NCBI GenBank assembly: GCA_020746995.1
Contig: JAGPXD010000001.1
Coordinates: 5,270,001 to 5,334,000 of the forward strand
Direction: 5' to 3'
Length of the DNA: 64,000 nucleotides
Source of the DNA: Plectosphaerella cucumerina
Lineage: Eukaryota; Ascomycota; Sordariomycetes; Glomerellales; Plectosphaerellaceae
Positions within the stretch are counted from its first letter, which is position 1. Every line of letters begins with the position of its first letter. Under the pieces are notes generated by a model that did not search any database, was not told where the DNA came from, and worked only from the letters and a program-made list of their open reading frames with translations. Of this stretch, positions 1 through 13,302 are shown one piece after another. The position numbers and the translations under genes are program-made.

Positions 1-2232
1 AAATGTCAGGCGCCCCCCTCCCTTGGCCAAAAAAGAAACACATTACTCGCGCACGCCCAGTAATACTGCCCACAACATCCGTCGGTGGCGCACCAGCAGC
101 AGCGGCAGGAGCACAGGAAGGAGCTTCCTCCTGTCGGGGCGAGAGGTCAAGCGGCAACGGCGCGCCATGCACAAGCGTGCTTAGCCATCTTATGGGAATC
201 TTCCATTACTTGCCTTGCCACCGTTCTCCCTCCCAAAGGCCTGTCTGTTTGATCGCCATCTCGGCCCGCGTCCGTCCTTGAGAAATGGTGCGACTCGGTC
301 CTGAGAGACGGTAGCTTGACTGCTTGCTTTCTTGGTAGCATCAGGATCTCGGACTTGACGCCGGCACGGCAAGCAGAGAAAACGGAACTGCTGCCTCGGG
401 AGGGGTACGACAGGGACAGGCAGGGCACCTTTCGTACCAGGCCTGCCAAGTTTGGCGCATCCGGTTTTGCATGCCGGGTCACCAGCGCAGGCGGCATGTC
501 GGGGCTCGGGGTCCTCCAGCAGGACCCATGATTTTCGGACACGGCGCCTGCCCACCAAGGTTTTTTCTGGGGGGGCGTGATCTGCACTCCCCCTCAGTCA
601 GCTCGGTCAACTTCAACAGGGTCTTTCTCGGAGCCGCATCTTCGAATGCGTGCCAGACCTGAAGGACCAGTCTGGTCAAGCGAGACCATTCGCTTCCCCT
701 TGCCTCCTTTTCGTCCCATGTTGTCACCACTTTGCGTCCCTGAGGCCACAGACTGACGGAAATGTTCTAGGCCTACCAGGAACTGACAAGGTGAGGGGTC
801 CTTTTTTCTGCCCACATTGTGTCCTCCCCGGCGGCACCCAAGCGCGACAGCCCCATGTTGTGGCCCCCTGTGGTCCTGTCTCTAACCTGCTCTGGCCTGC
901 CTCTCGCTGTCTTGTAGTGCAAGACGGCGGCCAACTTTTGGCCCCGGGTCCCGCTGCTGCCGCCACGGTCACCCTTCCACAAGTTATCATCTCCAGGGCG
1001 ACGATACCACAACACAACACAAGGCGAGGCAGAGAAGAGGCCAGGCAAGGCCCATGCATGCGCCAACGCGGCCACCACAAGGTGGAGGACGCTGGATGGC
1101 TGGACGGCGACTGTGCCGCTGGGTCTCGATCTTCAGGGGGCCAGCCCGCCAGCAGGGTCCAACTGCGACCACGCCCCTCCCCCCATCCCCAACTGCGACT
1201 CTCTTCAGCACCGTTTGCTCCCCATCGCCAATTGCAAAGCCCTTCCCCTTCCAATTGCACGCCCCCCCTCGTCCAGACGCTCCACCCCCCTCTCACCTTG
1301 CTCGCTCGGTTTCCCCGGTCTCCCTTTCCATCTGAATCGCGCTCAGCGGTCGAGATTCCCATCACTGGTGTTCGGGACCGGTCTGCGCATGGCGATTGGA
1401 CCTTTGCCGATACCTGGACCATGGGACTTTGCGGTTTTGCGGTCGCCTGATGATGGATCGTGCCACACGTCCACGATCGGATTCGCTGGCACATCGCCGT
1501 CTTCAGCACAGCACTCGACGCGATCATCTTGACGCCCGGCTGTGGTCTTGTCCACCATGCTCGCCCGTCGCCAGCATGCGAGGGCAATGAGCTGAAATGC
1601 AAGCGGTCCGACCCTCATCGGACTTCGTCCTTGCCCATGTCTCGGAGGCGCCCTGTCCGGCTCTCACCGCCCATTCATCCCGTGCTTTCCTTTCCTTGCA
1701 CCTAGCAAAGCTGCTGGCCTCTCCATGATCTGGACCAACATCGCGATCGACCATTCCCCAGGTTTCTTCACCTTGAAACGCTGGCTAGCTTCGCACTTGG
1801 CCTCCCCCATCGCGGATCAGGCGCCTCCTCCCCCAAAGTTCGGTGGGCGGACATGAGATGGCTCAAGACGCACCATGCGGTCGGCACGAGCCGAGTTTCC
1901 ACAACCACATGGAAGACCGGTCCAGACCTTCCCCTCCCGCATCCTCACACGAGTCTAGCCCTTTACCTTCCAGATGAGACGAAGTCTGGACCGGCGTGGC
2001 AGCGACTGCATGGTGAAGAGGGCATTGCTGTCGTCTCTTTTGTCGGATTCCCGGAGAATAGCATCCGGCGCCGGCTGTTCTGCTATCTGCGGTCGGATCG
2101 GTCTGGCCAGCATGCCGCCAAGTGGCGATGGGTCACAAGCACACCCCCTTGGTTCAAACTGCTGTGCTGGCCGGGCGCATTTGAATATCGTATACGACAA
2201 GACATCCATGTGACCGACTCTAATACGCGTCA
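1..2232. other. Non-coding stretch at left edge
   Basis: No coding region could be supported here. The open frames present are GC-driven, overlap on both strands and have no recognisable domain or consistent codon bias. Pyrimidine-rich plus-strand tracts (about 1180-1340) look like a fungal promoter or 5' leader. They could belong to the small candidate gene starting at 2233 or to a gene outside the window. Confidence 0.5.
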
Positions 2233-2418
2233 ATGAACAGGGGTGAGCAGGCTGCTACCGCTCTCGAGGCGAACCTCGCAAAGCTCGAGAGCAGACTGGA
2301 CGAGCTACTGGCGGGTCTCGGGGCGCTCGAGGAACACCGGGGCGACGACATCCACGCCTCTCCCGCCCAAGCCGATCAGAAGACCACGAAGCCCTCCGGT
2401 GCAAGTGGAAAAGATTAG
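2233..2418 (+). CDS. Possible small coiled-coil protein (61 aa)
   Basis: An intronless frame of 61 codons starting at an ATG three bases after an ACGCGT hexamer. I do not recognise the protein. The first half is heptad-like and rich in Ala, Leu, Glu and Lys (residues 5-34, around LEANLAKLESRLDELL), which predicts a short amphipathic coiled coil. The second half is polar and ends in a Lys/Asp tail. Third codon positions are rich in G and C, as in the neighbouring real genes, and the frame is cleaner than other short frames nearby. No signal peptide or membrane segment is present. Very short coiled-coil proteins of this sort are common among conserved unknown genes of filamentous fungi. It could still be chance or one exon of a larger gene. 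Confidence 0.45.
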   Translation: MNRGEQAATALEANLAKLESRLDELLAGLGALEEHRGDDIHASPAQADQKTTKPSGASGKD

Positions 2419-5104
2419 TCAATCTTTGAGGCGCAGACGCAGAGGTCCGAACCCTGTGATGGATCCGAGGGCTTGGATAAGATCACATATCACGTGGCAT
2501 GTCCGTAACAGTGTTGACTGCTGTCTCGTAGTCCGAAACGGCCCGCCCCATCTCAAGGTCGGTGGCTGCCCATGATGATCACCGGCCTTGGCATGCGGCT
2601 GCGGCTGCGGCTCCGTCTCCGCAGCACGTTTAGTCTGCCCGGCTCAACGCCTGCCTCTGGGCATCCAGGTTAACTAGTGGGCTCTCGATGGAGTTGGACT
2701 CGTTGGAGGGAGGGTCGTCCTCGGTTGCAGCCCGGAGCGACGTGGATATCTCCTAAAAGTAGCATTCGGTTACATCACGCACTCGATCGATCGACTGTGG
2801 ACGATATCGACAAGTTGCCCACATTCCCCATGCCTCAAGCACATGCTACTACGTGACGTCGCCAACAGCCCACGGCGTATGGCGCCGACCCGGGGGTATC
2901 TGCAACACGCATAGGCTCGGTAGTCGAACCGCATCGCCGGCGGAGAGAGGCCCTTCCTCGGCCTAAGGACTATCTCGCCCGGCAGAGAGCCCGCAGATCA
3001 GGCCATGATGGAAGCTAGTCTTTGAAGAACTTGGCCGTATCCCACTTGCTGTTGGGGTGCAGAACGGTCAGACTGGGGGCCGCTCTGGCAAGACCGGTAC
3101 CATCGACTGGGGTGTCCAACAAGTCGCATCGCATCGGCGTGATGGGGTGATGTGCGGTAGGGGGGACGGCCGGCCTTGGAAGCGGGGAGGTGTAGGGGGC
3201 CTGAATGACAAGCAACCGCGCCACAGAGGCGTCTCCAGGGATGATGACTCGAGCTTTCCCTTCCTTTGCATTTCTGGTCTGCTGATTCTCGATCCTCTGG
3301 ATGAAAACACGATGGCCAGCCCGCCGACAGACAAATGGCCATGGACATATATACCTAGAGGTGGACACCTCGGAGGCGTTGATCGCCGATGGTTCCCAGA
3401 CTGTCGGAGTTCAGTCCGGTAACAAAGCCACCCGGCGAACTTGGAACTGTCGTTGCCGTTGGGCCGTCACCGTCGGGCGCAAAGGGTCCAAGACCCTTTT
3501 TCTTAATCGCCAATCCGCACAGGCCGTTGCCGAACTCGCCTGCGGCGACCGGCGGGGGAGGCGTCCATCGCGCAGGTGAGAGAGGGGTAGAGGGTGTCAT
3601 GGACGGACTCGTGGCCGTGGGGGAAGGACGAGGTGATCGATCTCCATGGTTGCCAACGGCAAGTCGGGAAGTTTGAGGGTCACAAGGCGCGAAGCTTGAA
3701 GATATGTAACTGCCGGGACAGACCCTGAGCCCCGAGGTTCGATGACCTCACTACCCGTCCGTCGCTCCCGGCTGTTCGAGCCCAACCGCTTCCGCCTTGC
3801 GACGACGGGCGAGAAACATCAGTCCGGACGAGCCAAGCTCACGGTCCGCCTGGAACACGAAAGATAACCCTGCTGCTCGCTTGCCTCCTCCAAACTGCCG
3901 ATCACATCCATCATCGTTCCATCCTCTGCGCGGCGCCATGTCTCGAGATTTTCGCAATCACACTAGGGGCAGGGCGGTGCATCGAAGCGGGCGCCGCGGG
4001 CATGTGCCATCGTGATCCCCTTGCCAGGGTAACATGGCCTGCCAAAGTTCCCCCAGCAAGATTTATAAGACGGTTGGTTCGTCTCGTGAGGCGGGCCACA
4101 TCTTACACGCGAGGGAAACGGTGGTCGTAAGCAGATGCTTCTACTGAATGAAGGCAAGAAAGACACTGATGGCCTTATGACATGTCGATCCCAGAGACGC
4201 CGCTATCCACCGCATCGAACCCCGTGTTGATTAAAGGAAACCGTCCCCCATCCCCATCCCCGGCCCCCCATGCCCCTCCTCCCTGCCTACCCCCGCACCA
4301 GAGAAACCTGGCACCCAAACTCCAACGCGCGGCGTGTACGGCGTGGACGGGGTCCTGCAACTCTCCGGGACAGCCGCGGCAGTGCTTAGCGTGGCCGGAG
4401 GCGGGACATTCAAGGCGCGCCCTAAGCAGAGCCGGGTTTCCAACCGAGTGAAATTACAGTGATGAAAAAAAGTCGAGAAATAATAGTAGAGCCAGGGTTT
4501 TCGTAAGAGAGACGAAAAAAGAGAAGAAAAAACGCCCGCACTGCCGACGGCGGCCGCATCGCTGCGGTACCGAGGACGCAGGCGGGGAAGGAGATGCAGA
4601 TCAGAAACGCCATCCTGTGCCTGGCGAATAGGGAAAAGGGGCGTCCTACTGGTGCCCTTGCCAGGTCATCTGTGCTGCAAGTGACATCAAGGAAGCGCTG
4701 ATGCAGAATCGTCAAGCTCGAAGCGGTTGTTCCATGCCGGCAGTTATGTTGATGGCAGGCCGCGGAGAAGCCCCGGTCTCGTCCACAGAGTTGAAGACTT
4801 GGACCGGGTGGCATGCCGTTGATGTTGGTTGTCCAACGTCGTGCCGTGTCAGGCGCCGCCAGGCCTCACCCGGTGGCCTAGGCTGCGCCTCACCAGGGCG
4901 ACGTCGGTAATAATATGTGCCGCGAAGAGGAGCTCAAGGGGGAGGGAGCCTCCCGTAGAGCCCGGCACCTGGGTGAATGGTGCTGCCGGGCTCTTGCCGC
5001 CATCGCTAGGATAGGCGGCTTTGCTTGTTTGGAGCGTCCAGGTCGCCGGACGAGTCGCTGGGGTCGGTTTCCCACTTGCGCTTGTCTCCTCGCGGCGCGT
5101 TGTC
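2419..5104. other. Intergenic region and NIK1 3' flank
   Basis: No gene recognised. A hexanucleotide run (GCGGCT three times, about 2595-2612) is the only obvious repeat. The right end is the 3' flank of the minus-strand histidine kinase gene. Open frames such as one at 4422-4814 on the minus strand have biased composition but no family features. Confidence 0.5.
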
Positions 5105-8100
5105 CTAGGTGCTGTGTGACCTCATGTAAAGCTGAGTCTGGGGCAAAGCCCCCATGTTAGCGAATGTACAAGAAAGAATGGGTGAGTTGGTTATCGAGTG
5201 GCACATACCCTTTGCATGGGGTCCTCCTGGTCTGCAGAGACGATGGCCGGGCTCTCGGCCGCCTGGCCCATCAGGGGCTCCCTTGACGTGTACGCCCTAG
5301 TCTCGAGGGGAGGCCGCAGGGCTGACTCGTGGTCCTCGTGCTTCCACTCTCCCTTAGGCTTGAACGACGACTTTTGTGCCAGATCCTGCTCGCGGTTCTT
5401 CTCAAGGAGCTCGCCACCAAGGGCGGCGCACTTGAGGATGGTCTGGATGAGATGGTTCTGCTGCAGGGGCTTCGACAGGTACTCGTCCATCTGTGCCTGG
5501 ATGCACTTCTCGCGGTCACCCATCATGGCGTGTGCCGTCAGGGCGATGATGGGCGTGCGGTGCGTGCCCTGGGCCTTCTCGTACTCACGAATCTTGCCCG
5601 TTGCCTCGAAGCCACCCATGATGGGCATCTGGACGTCCATTAGGATGACATCGAAGCGCTGCTTCTTGATGGCCTCGACGGCCTCGAGACCGTTGCCGGC
5701 AACGGTGACGACGTGGTGGTACTTTTCCAGAATCTTGACTGCGAGCCTCTGGTTGACACGGTTGTCTTCGGCGAGCAAAATCTCGAAGGACTTGGTGTTG
5801 TCGGCGAGGGAGGGTGTGGCGCGGTTCTCGAGGGCCGGGATCATGCCGTTGCCGAGATCAATGGGCTTGCAGGGCGTGGTCATGTATGACGTGATGCCGA
5901 GGTCGACACAGGCCTTGAGACTGACGTGCACGACGGGCGCGAGAAGGACGATGGGGAGATACTTAAAGTCGTCGACCGCTCTCAGTCGCCTGGCGGTGCT
6001 GATCGAGTCCACGATGATGAGGTCGTAAGGCACGGCGGCGGCGCCCTTGACCCGTGTGAGCGACGGGCTGTTCTCCGAATCGACAACGACGGGCACGAGG
6101 CCAATGAGCCTGAGCATCTCGCGAATCTCCTCGCCGTGGACGGTCTGTGCCTTGTCGACGAAGAGAACCTGGTGTCCCTGGTACGGCTTGATCTGCTTCT
6201 CGATGGCGTCGAAGCCGACATCGCAGAGGCGGACCCTGCAGGTGAAGTGGAACTCACTTCCCTGACCGTGGTTGCTGTTCACCCATAGGTCGCCTCCCAT
6301 GAGCTTAACCAGCCGCTTCGAGATGGACAGGCCGAGGCCTGTGCCACCGAACTTGCGGGTCATGGACCCGTCGGCTTGCTGGAAGGTGTCGAAGATGAGG
6401 TCCAGCTTGTCGGCTGCAATACCGATGCCCGTATCGGTAACGACAAATTCGATGGCGTACTGGTTCGGCTGGCAGGGCCAGTCCTTGGGGTCGGCCTTCT
6501 TGATGGTCAGGCTGACCTCGCCGGCCTCGGTGAACTTGATGGCGTTTCCGACAAGGTTGAGGATGATCTGGCGCAGACGGAAGGAGTCGCCAATGACGTA
6601 GTCCGGCACGGAGCTGTCGACCCTGTACGTGAGGTCCAAGTACTTTTCGTTGGCCTTCACGGCTAGAGTCTTTAGCGCATTGAAGACAGTGCCCCTGAGT
6701 GTGTAGGGGATTTCTTCAATGACCATGCGGCGGGCCTCGATCTTGGAGAGATCGAGAATGTCGTCGATGATGGTGAGAAGACTGTTTGCCAGACTATTGA
6801 CAATGTTCAGCATCTCACGCTGGTACTGCGTGAGGTCCGTGTCAAGGGTGAGCTGTGTCATGCCGATGATGCCGTTCATGGGCGTACGAATCTCGTGCGA
6901 CATGTTGGCCAGGAACTCAGACTTGGTCTTGTTGGCCAACTCGGCAGCCTCTCGAGCCTGAGTGTTCCTTTGGATACTGTCTCGTAGATTCGACACCATC
7001 TGGTTGATCTTGCGTTTCAGCTCGTCCATCTCACCCGAGGCTTCGACCTCGACGAGCTTGGTGAAGTCGCCGTCTGTAGCCAGGTTTGTGATGTCTGAGA
7101 AGGCACGCACTTGCGTCGTCTGTAGACTAGTCAGCACGTGATGGGTCTAGGATGAGCGGCGGCGGGTGGTTACATACCAAATTGCTGGCCATGGTGTTGA
7201 CGTCTGACGTGATTTCTCTCCAGCGGCCGTTGAGGCCGGCAACGTCGGCCTGAGCGCCCATCTTGCCGTCGACACCCACGTCTCGGGCGACTCTCTGGAC
7301 TTCGTTGCAGAAGTTGGACAGACGGTCGACCATGTTATTGATCGTCTCCTTGAGAATGAGTATTTCACCGGATGCCTCGACTTCAATCTTCTGGCTCATG
7401 TTGCCGTTGGCAATGGCCTGCGTGACCGTGGAGATACTGCGCACCTAGTACGGGTTAGTGATGTGCGCGGTGGAGAGGGGGAGTGTGGGGGACAGCATGA
7501 CATACTTGCAGCGTGAGGTTGGACGCCATGGTGTTGACGTTCTCTGTGAGATCCTTCCATTTGCCCTCAACATTGTCGACCTGGGCCTGGCCTCCCAGGG
7601 TTCCGTCGGTGCCGACCTCCCTGGCGACCTTGCTGACCTCGAAGGCGAAAGTGCCGAGGCGGTCCACCATGGTGTTGATGGTGTTCTTCAGATCCAGGAT
7701 CTCGCCCTGGGCGGGCACACCAATCTTCTTGGTGAGGTCACCCCTGGCGACGGCGGTTGTAATTCTGGCAATCTCGCGCACCTGTGTTGTCAGGTTCATG
7801 GCCATGCCGTTGACGTTCTCTGTGAGGTCTCTCCAGGTGCCCTCGACGTCCAGGACAGTGGCCTGGCCGCCGAGTCTTCCCTCGGTTCCGACCTCGCGGG
7901 CAATCTTTGTGACTTCGCGGGCAAACTGTTGCAGTTGGTCGACCATGGAGTTGATGGTGGACTTGAGTTCGAAGATCTCTCCCCTGCAGTCGGCCTGGAC
8001 CTTCTGGGTGAGGTCACCCTTGGCCACGGCAGTAGTAACCTTGATGATGTCTCGCACTTGTGTCGTCAGGTTGTTTGCCATGGCGTTCACGTTTACCGTT

Positions 8101-9325
8101 AGTTCGTTCCACATGCCCTTGACGCCTTCGACATCGGCCTGTCCGCCTAGTATGCCTTCAGTGCCGACATCTCGGGCTACACGTGTGACTTCGGAAGCAA
8201 AGGTACGTAGTTGGTCTACCATGGTGTTGATGGTTTGTTGCAGTTGAAGGATTTCTCCGCGGGCGGGACGTTCGATTTTCTTGGTCAGGTCACCGTGAGC
8301 GACGGCCGTCGTCACAGATGCGATTTCGCGCACTGAAGGAGAACATGGTCAGCGGGGGGGAAAGTCGGGCGTTGAATAGAGTCGCGCTCACCTTGGTCGG
8401 TCAGATTCTGGGCCATGACGTTCACTGCACAGAAAAGTCAGTATACTGGTCGCCGGGTCTTGCGTCGGGCGGGTTCGGGGGTCGCACCATTGTCTGTCAG
8501 CTCCTTCCAGGTTCCGTCGACACCTTCGATGCGGGCTTGGCCTCCCAGGAGACCCTCCGTGCCGACCTCGCGGGCGACGCGAGACACCTCGCTGGAGAAG
8601 ACTTGAAGTTGGTCGACCATGGTGTTGATGGTCCTCTTAAAAGTAGTAATTTCAGGGTCCATCTCCACCGAGTTCATGCGGACCTTCTTGGACAGGTCTC
8701 CGCGAGCGACGGCAGTGACGATTTCGCCGATTTCTCGGAGAGCCTTCTGGAAGGCCTCGTTGGCCTTTTGGTGCTTCCACAGCTCGCGCTCGAGCCTGGC
8801 GACGCGGTCCTGTTCGATCCGGGAGAAGGCCTGCTCCTGCAGCTCCTTCTGTTCGAGGAGCTGGGCGCTGACGCAGGTGATCTCTTGCCTGGCGCTGGAG
8901 ATGCCCTTTTCCTGGTCCAGGACTTTTTCTTGCAGGCTCTCGAGAGCTTCATCAGTCAGCGGGTCGTCTGCATTGGTTGGATCGGCCTGTGTACCTTCAC
9001 GGTGCAGCCTGGGCCGTGCGATGGGCCGGCTGTTGGCGGAGGAAGGCGTCGCGTCGGCAAGGTCGTCGTGGAACATGGAGTCGGCGACCTCGTTGGGGGT
9101 CTCTGGGAATGTGGCGGCGGCCTGAGCCCTTGTTTCCAGGCGATCGATTCTCTGGGCGAGCTTGGCCAGTTCGGCTTCGAGGAGTCGCTTTCCTGGGGTG
9201 TCGCGGCCGGGCAGCTCGATGGCCGAGGTGTCCTTCCTGAAAGGCAGCGACATGGGCGCCGTTGGGTCGGCAGCCAGAGACTGCACGATGGCCGCCGCAG
9301 CGGACAGGGCCGAGTCGTCGACCAT
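5105..9325 (-). CDS. nik1: Group III hybrid histidine kinase, NIK1/OS-1 type
   Basis: Hybrid sensor kinase that acts upstream of the HOG osmostress MAPK cascade in filamentous fungi. Six exons by splice signals: 9325-8488, 8424-8392 (33 nt), 8332-7506, 7444-7178, 7119-5209 and 5137-5105, giving 1302 residues (N. crassa NIK-1 is about 1300). An N-terminal coiled coil is followed by six HAMP units (GDLSKKV, GDLTKKI, GDLTQKV, GDLTKKI, GNMSQKI, GDFTKLV starts). Then come the HisKA box with the phosphorylated His near residue 730 (SHEIRTPMNG), ATPase boxes (GNAIKF, DTGIGIA, GGTGLGLSIS) and a C-terminal receiver with LLAEDN, the Asp in VILMDVQMP and LSKP. No transmembrane segment is seen, so it should be cytoplasmic. 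An in-frame stop two codons upstream fixes the start. The last exon of 11 codons, behind a clean GTATGT...CAG intron, gives the family-like His/Ser C-terminus. This family is the target-pathway component for dicarboximide and phenylpyrrole fungicides. Confidence 0.96.
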
Positions 9326-12300
9326 GTTGGACTAGGTGTGGAGGGTCTGTCGCAAAGACGATGGATGGCAGGGGGTTGTGAGGTGGTTGTAGTCGTAGGG
9401 GAGACGAGGGGAGGGGAGAGACGGAGAGAGGGTGCGGCGTGCTGTCGAGGAGACGACGACAAGGCTTCGCGGGTATCCGAGTCGTCGGAGGGACCGAGTC
9501 TGCGATTTCGGCTCAGGGTTTGGGGTGGACGGCAAGTCGCAGCATGTTTCGACGAATCGACAAGGGTACTCTCTTCAGAAAGCAGGCCTCGAGCGCAGGC
9601 GAAGACGAAGGCGATGTGCGAGGTGCAAGGCTCGATGCCGTCGGGTAGTGCGTACAATCGTACCAGGGTCCGTTTAGTCGGCGGATGGACTAGGTGAGGT
9701 TGCCAGGCAGGGCTAGACTGGGCTGGCGAAGATGATTGAGGCCTCAATCAAAGACGATACAGACAGACACTGATCAGACACTCCCAAAAAAGGAACGGCG
9801 GGACGTGGAGGACGGGGTTGTAGGAGGAGTCGGGAGTCGGAATTGGAGGAGGCAGGAGGAGGAACACGAAGCGGAGCAGCAGCGAGAAGCGAGGCGAGGC
9901 GGCTGGACGGCTGCTGGTGGTGGTGGTTTCTCGGGGCGGCGGCAGGGCCTGATCTCAGGTAGTGAGTACAGTGGCTACGGGGGCGGAGGTACCTCCTGTA
10001 CTGCGGCGGGTTGGGGGGGCCAAGGGTGTACAGGAATGGTGGGTATGGCGAAGAGAAGAGCCAAGATATCCGGTAAGGAGATTTAGGTGGCCGCCAATAG
10101 GGGCGATGAGGGTAGAGGGGGAGAAGAAAGGAGAGAGGTCAGTGCCCGCCTGGAAGAGTGGACGAAGAGGACCTGACTGGAGAGGGGGGGGACCCAGCCG
10201 AGTCGCCGCCACTGGTCAGAGGGAGGGATGACAAGCGGGATGCCCGGGGCCCGGGGGTGTGGGTGGATGAACTCAAGGGGCAGGCAAGACTTGGATGGTT
10301 GATGATAGACCCAATGAGCAACGGAGAGCGGGCTTGAGAAGGGGGCGAACGCAGTGTTCGTATCTTCCGCGGTGCAGCACTCGACAAGTAACACGCCGCC
10401 ACACCTAGATGCACGACGGGGAGGCGGCTCCAGTGTCCAGAGAGGCGGCACGCAGCAGGCGGCAGGTCGGGTGAGGCGACCTATCGAGGACCTCGTGGTC
10501 GTTCTATCGCGCGCAGTGGGCGGGGAGAGATTCGAGGCAGGGAAGGAGCGCGAGAAGAGGTACCTCTGCCCGCCTTCAAGTGCCTTCCCTCCTTGACACT
10601 CCGAGCCAAGCCAAGCCAAGACTTGCCGTGCCTTCCATCGCCTGTCGTCGAGTCCGACACCTCCGACCTCAAAAGCCCCTCCGGATGCTTCATCCAGGTG
10701 CTTCAGCGCCTGAGAATCTCACCAACGGTGCGTCCCCCCGCTACGGGAAGTGCCTGTCTCCCTGAGAAATCGAATCTTGCTTCCAGGGTCGCTGGTCGGG
10801 GCGCGTCCCGTCACGCAGAGGACGCCCGGCGACTGGCCGCGCGTGGGGCGTAGGCTGAGCTCAACCCCAAGCGGCATAGCGCCGAACGGATGACAGTCCA
10901 GGGGGTGGCGGACGAGGTAGAGGCTCCAGCAGGAAGTACAAAGTGTTGGTACTCAATACTTGGACCAGGTGCTTCCAGGTTGTCGAATCGCCCGAACATC
11001 GCTGATAGGTGGCCCAATGTAAGCAGGCAACCAACTGTGGCTGCCTCTGCAGTGCCAACTCGATGCAATGGCACGTGAGGAGAGGCCGCAGCCTGCTTGA
11101 TCAGGATGTGGCATTCGTCGGTAAGTACTTGCCTTTTCGCGGTGTGATGCCCATGTTCAGTGTACCTGTGCTAGTCTGTTCCAAGGAGGATGAACTCCGG
11201 CCTGGTCAGTCACTCTTGCCGTCTAGCCAGGGAGTCCCCTAAATCAGTTCATCCGCACTGTGCTGTGGCAGCCGCCTTTTTTTCCTGGTTCACTTTTTCT
11301 TGAACAACTGCAGCCGGGATTGCTGAGCCGCTGATTCTGGTGAACCCCGCGATGACGAAAGCCAGAGACATGTGCTTGTGCTCACCGTTTAGACCTTGCT
11401 TCTTGGAGCAACATGATGGCGCCTCTTGTCTCAGCCGCGGGCATGGCGCGGGGGAATGCGAGTCTGTGAACCCACCCAGGCTGGGCTCTTGCAACACAGC
11501 GGTCAGCGAGATGGCCCGAGGTGGCCCAGTCGCTGGAGCGGCAGAGCGGGGTGTTCACTGCAGCGGGCGGTCAGGTGCCCTCACAGTGCGACTGTCACGT
11601 CTTGGCGCGGGCGTGGAGATGGAATGGTGGCGGCTTCCTTCCTTCGTTCCTCCCCGAGGAACTCGGAAGGCGGTCGGATGTACAGCAAGTACACTGTACC
11701 TGTACCTTCCCACTCTTGGCGTCTCATGTCGCCCACCGTCACATCGACCAGGCATGGTTTTCTGTCCGAACGTTTGTTCGCCCACCTATCCGTCCATCCG
11801 TCCATCCCTCCACGTCGCGATCTTCATAAGATCGGCCGGTACCAGCCCGCCTTCTGGCTGGAGATTCGCGAACGTCTCAATTTCGCTAGTGTCGCCGACG
11901 TTTCATCTTTCACCTCGTTAAGGTGCCGGTCTTTTACAACATTTGAATATCTTGGAGGCCTCGACATACTCCCAAAAAGGTCATCTTCAACTTCGAGGTC
12001 GTCCAGGAAACTCTTGTTGTCAAGCCCCGCCTTCGGGCGGGCAGGGCGCTGCCACACTGTCATCGGTCGGACGCCTTAGATGCTGTGATCCTCGTGGCTG
12101 CTGCCCATCGCCGCCTCTCGCGTCACTCAAGGAACTGGCTCCTGGACCTGTCAAATCGAAACATCGCCATTTTTTTGTCCTTTCAATTTGAGTTCTCACG
12201 CTCACCCGTTTGGGTCTCCCGTAGCGTCAACTCGTCGAAAGGGGGACGGACGCCGCCTGCGCACCTGGCTCCCGTGGCCCGCTCAAGTCGGCAGGACCAC

Positions 12301-13302
12301 GGCCGATCAATGCGGTCGGTATCAAAAGCTCGTGTTGCATGGCGCCGCATGACACGACATCGAGATCACTGGACGAGAACGAGGGCTACCACGACGCGAT
12401 ACACGCCATTGCCGAATTGTGAATCAGGAAGATTGATCACGACTGATATCACAGGCGGATGATGGCACTTGTATTCCCCCGTCCATCTCCGCAAGTGCCG
12501 GCCCGCAAGAGCCTCATATTCCCGGCATCTTCAAGCTTTGATGACTGGCCGAAAGTCAACATGACCTCCCACAAGTGTTACCGCCATGATCGTCGGGTCC
12601 TCCCCTCAGGCTTGGAGTCCTTCGCACACCACATGCCTGTACGCTTGCCTGCTCAATCACGCGATGCGCGCGTGCGTGAGGAACACTCCTCCTTGACTGC
12701 CTTGACGCCCCCTGCCGTGATCTGGAAGATACAAGGACCGAGAGGCCCAACCAGGCCTCCATCCCTTGATTAGGACGTGGAGCTGCCAACGAATCTGCTT
12801 AGCTTCATCAAGCAGATGGGGGACCCTGACAAGCGCGGATGATTTTGCCTGGTGGGACGGACCCTGACTCGGCCTCAGAGTCTGACCTCGGCCGTCCTAA
12901 GACCCTGACTGGAGGGAGGCATTGATCGGCACAGATGCGCCTGTTCTGGTCGGCAACATGCTTGGTTGCTTGGCCCTTCAAGTTGGGGTGACCAATTGTT
13001 CACAGCCTGGAGAGGAGCACTGTGCAGCAGCGCCGGCGACATTGGGTACGAGAGCTAGGTTTTCGCCCCAAACCATCTATCAAGCACGCCCGCAAAAAAG
13101 GATCAAAGGAAGTTGCCGTCCATACCACACCCCTGGCTGGAGGCATACCGGCATCTTGATGCCGATCTTCAGAGCAGGCTCTCAAACTCACTCGTCGACC
13201 TTCCACAGCGCGGATACACCTCCGCCTTTGTAGTCGTAGACGCAGACGCCCCGGTTTGCGCCGTCGCGGAATTCTGTTCGTGGTGCCCCGCCCGAAACCG
13301 AC
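9326..13302. other. Long intergenic region with NIK1 leader
   Basis: About 4 kb without a recognisable gene. The part next to NIK1 (9326-10620) is strongly purine-rich on the plus strand, hence pyrimidine-rich on the NIK1 sense strand, typical of a fungal promoter and long 5' leader. The rest has short CCATC-type low-complexity tracts (about 11785-11815) and near-repeats of CCCTGACT (12825-12912). Nothing else could be supported. Confidence 0.5.

Noticed and set aside
650..1602. Long overlapping open frames on both strands
   Set aside because: GC-rich random frames: low-complexity Pro/Ser/Arg proteins, no domain, no consistent strand.
2169..2184. ATTTGAATATCGTAT shared with position 53961-53980
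   Set aside because: A 15-base match between two sites in 64 kb is expected about by chance, and the flanks do not align.
10083..10619. 178-codon minus frame upstream of NIK1
   Set aside because: Sits in the pyrimidine-rich leader and encodes only Pro/Ser/Arg-rich sequence.
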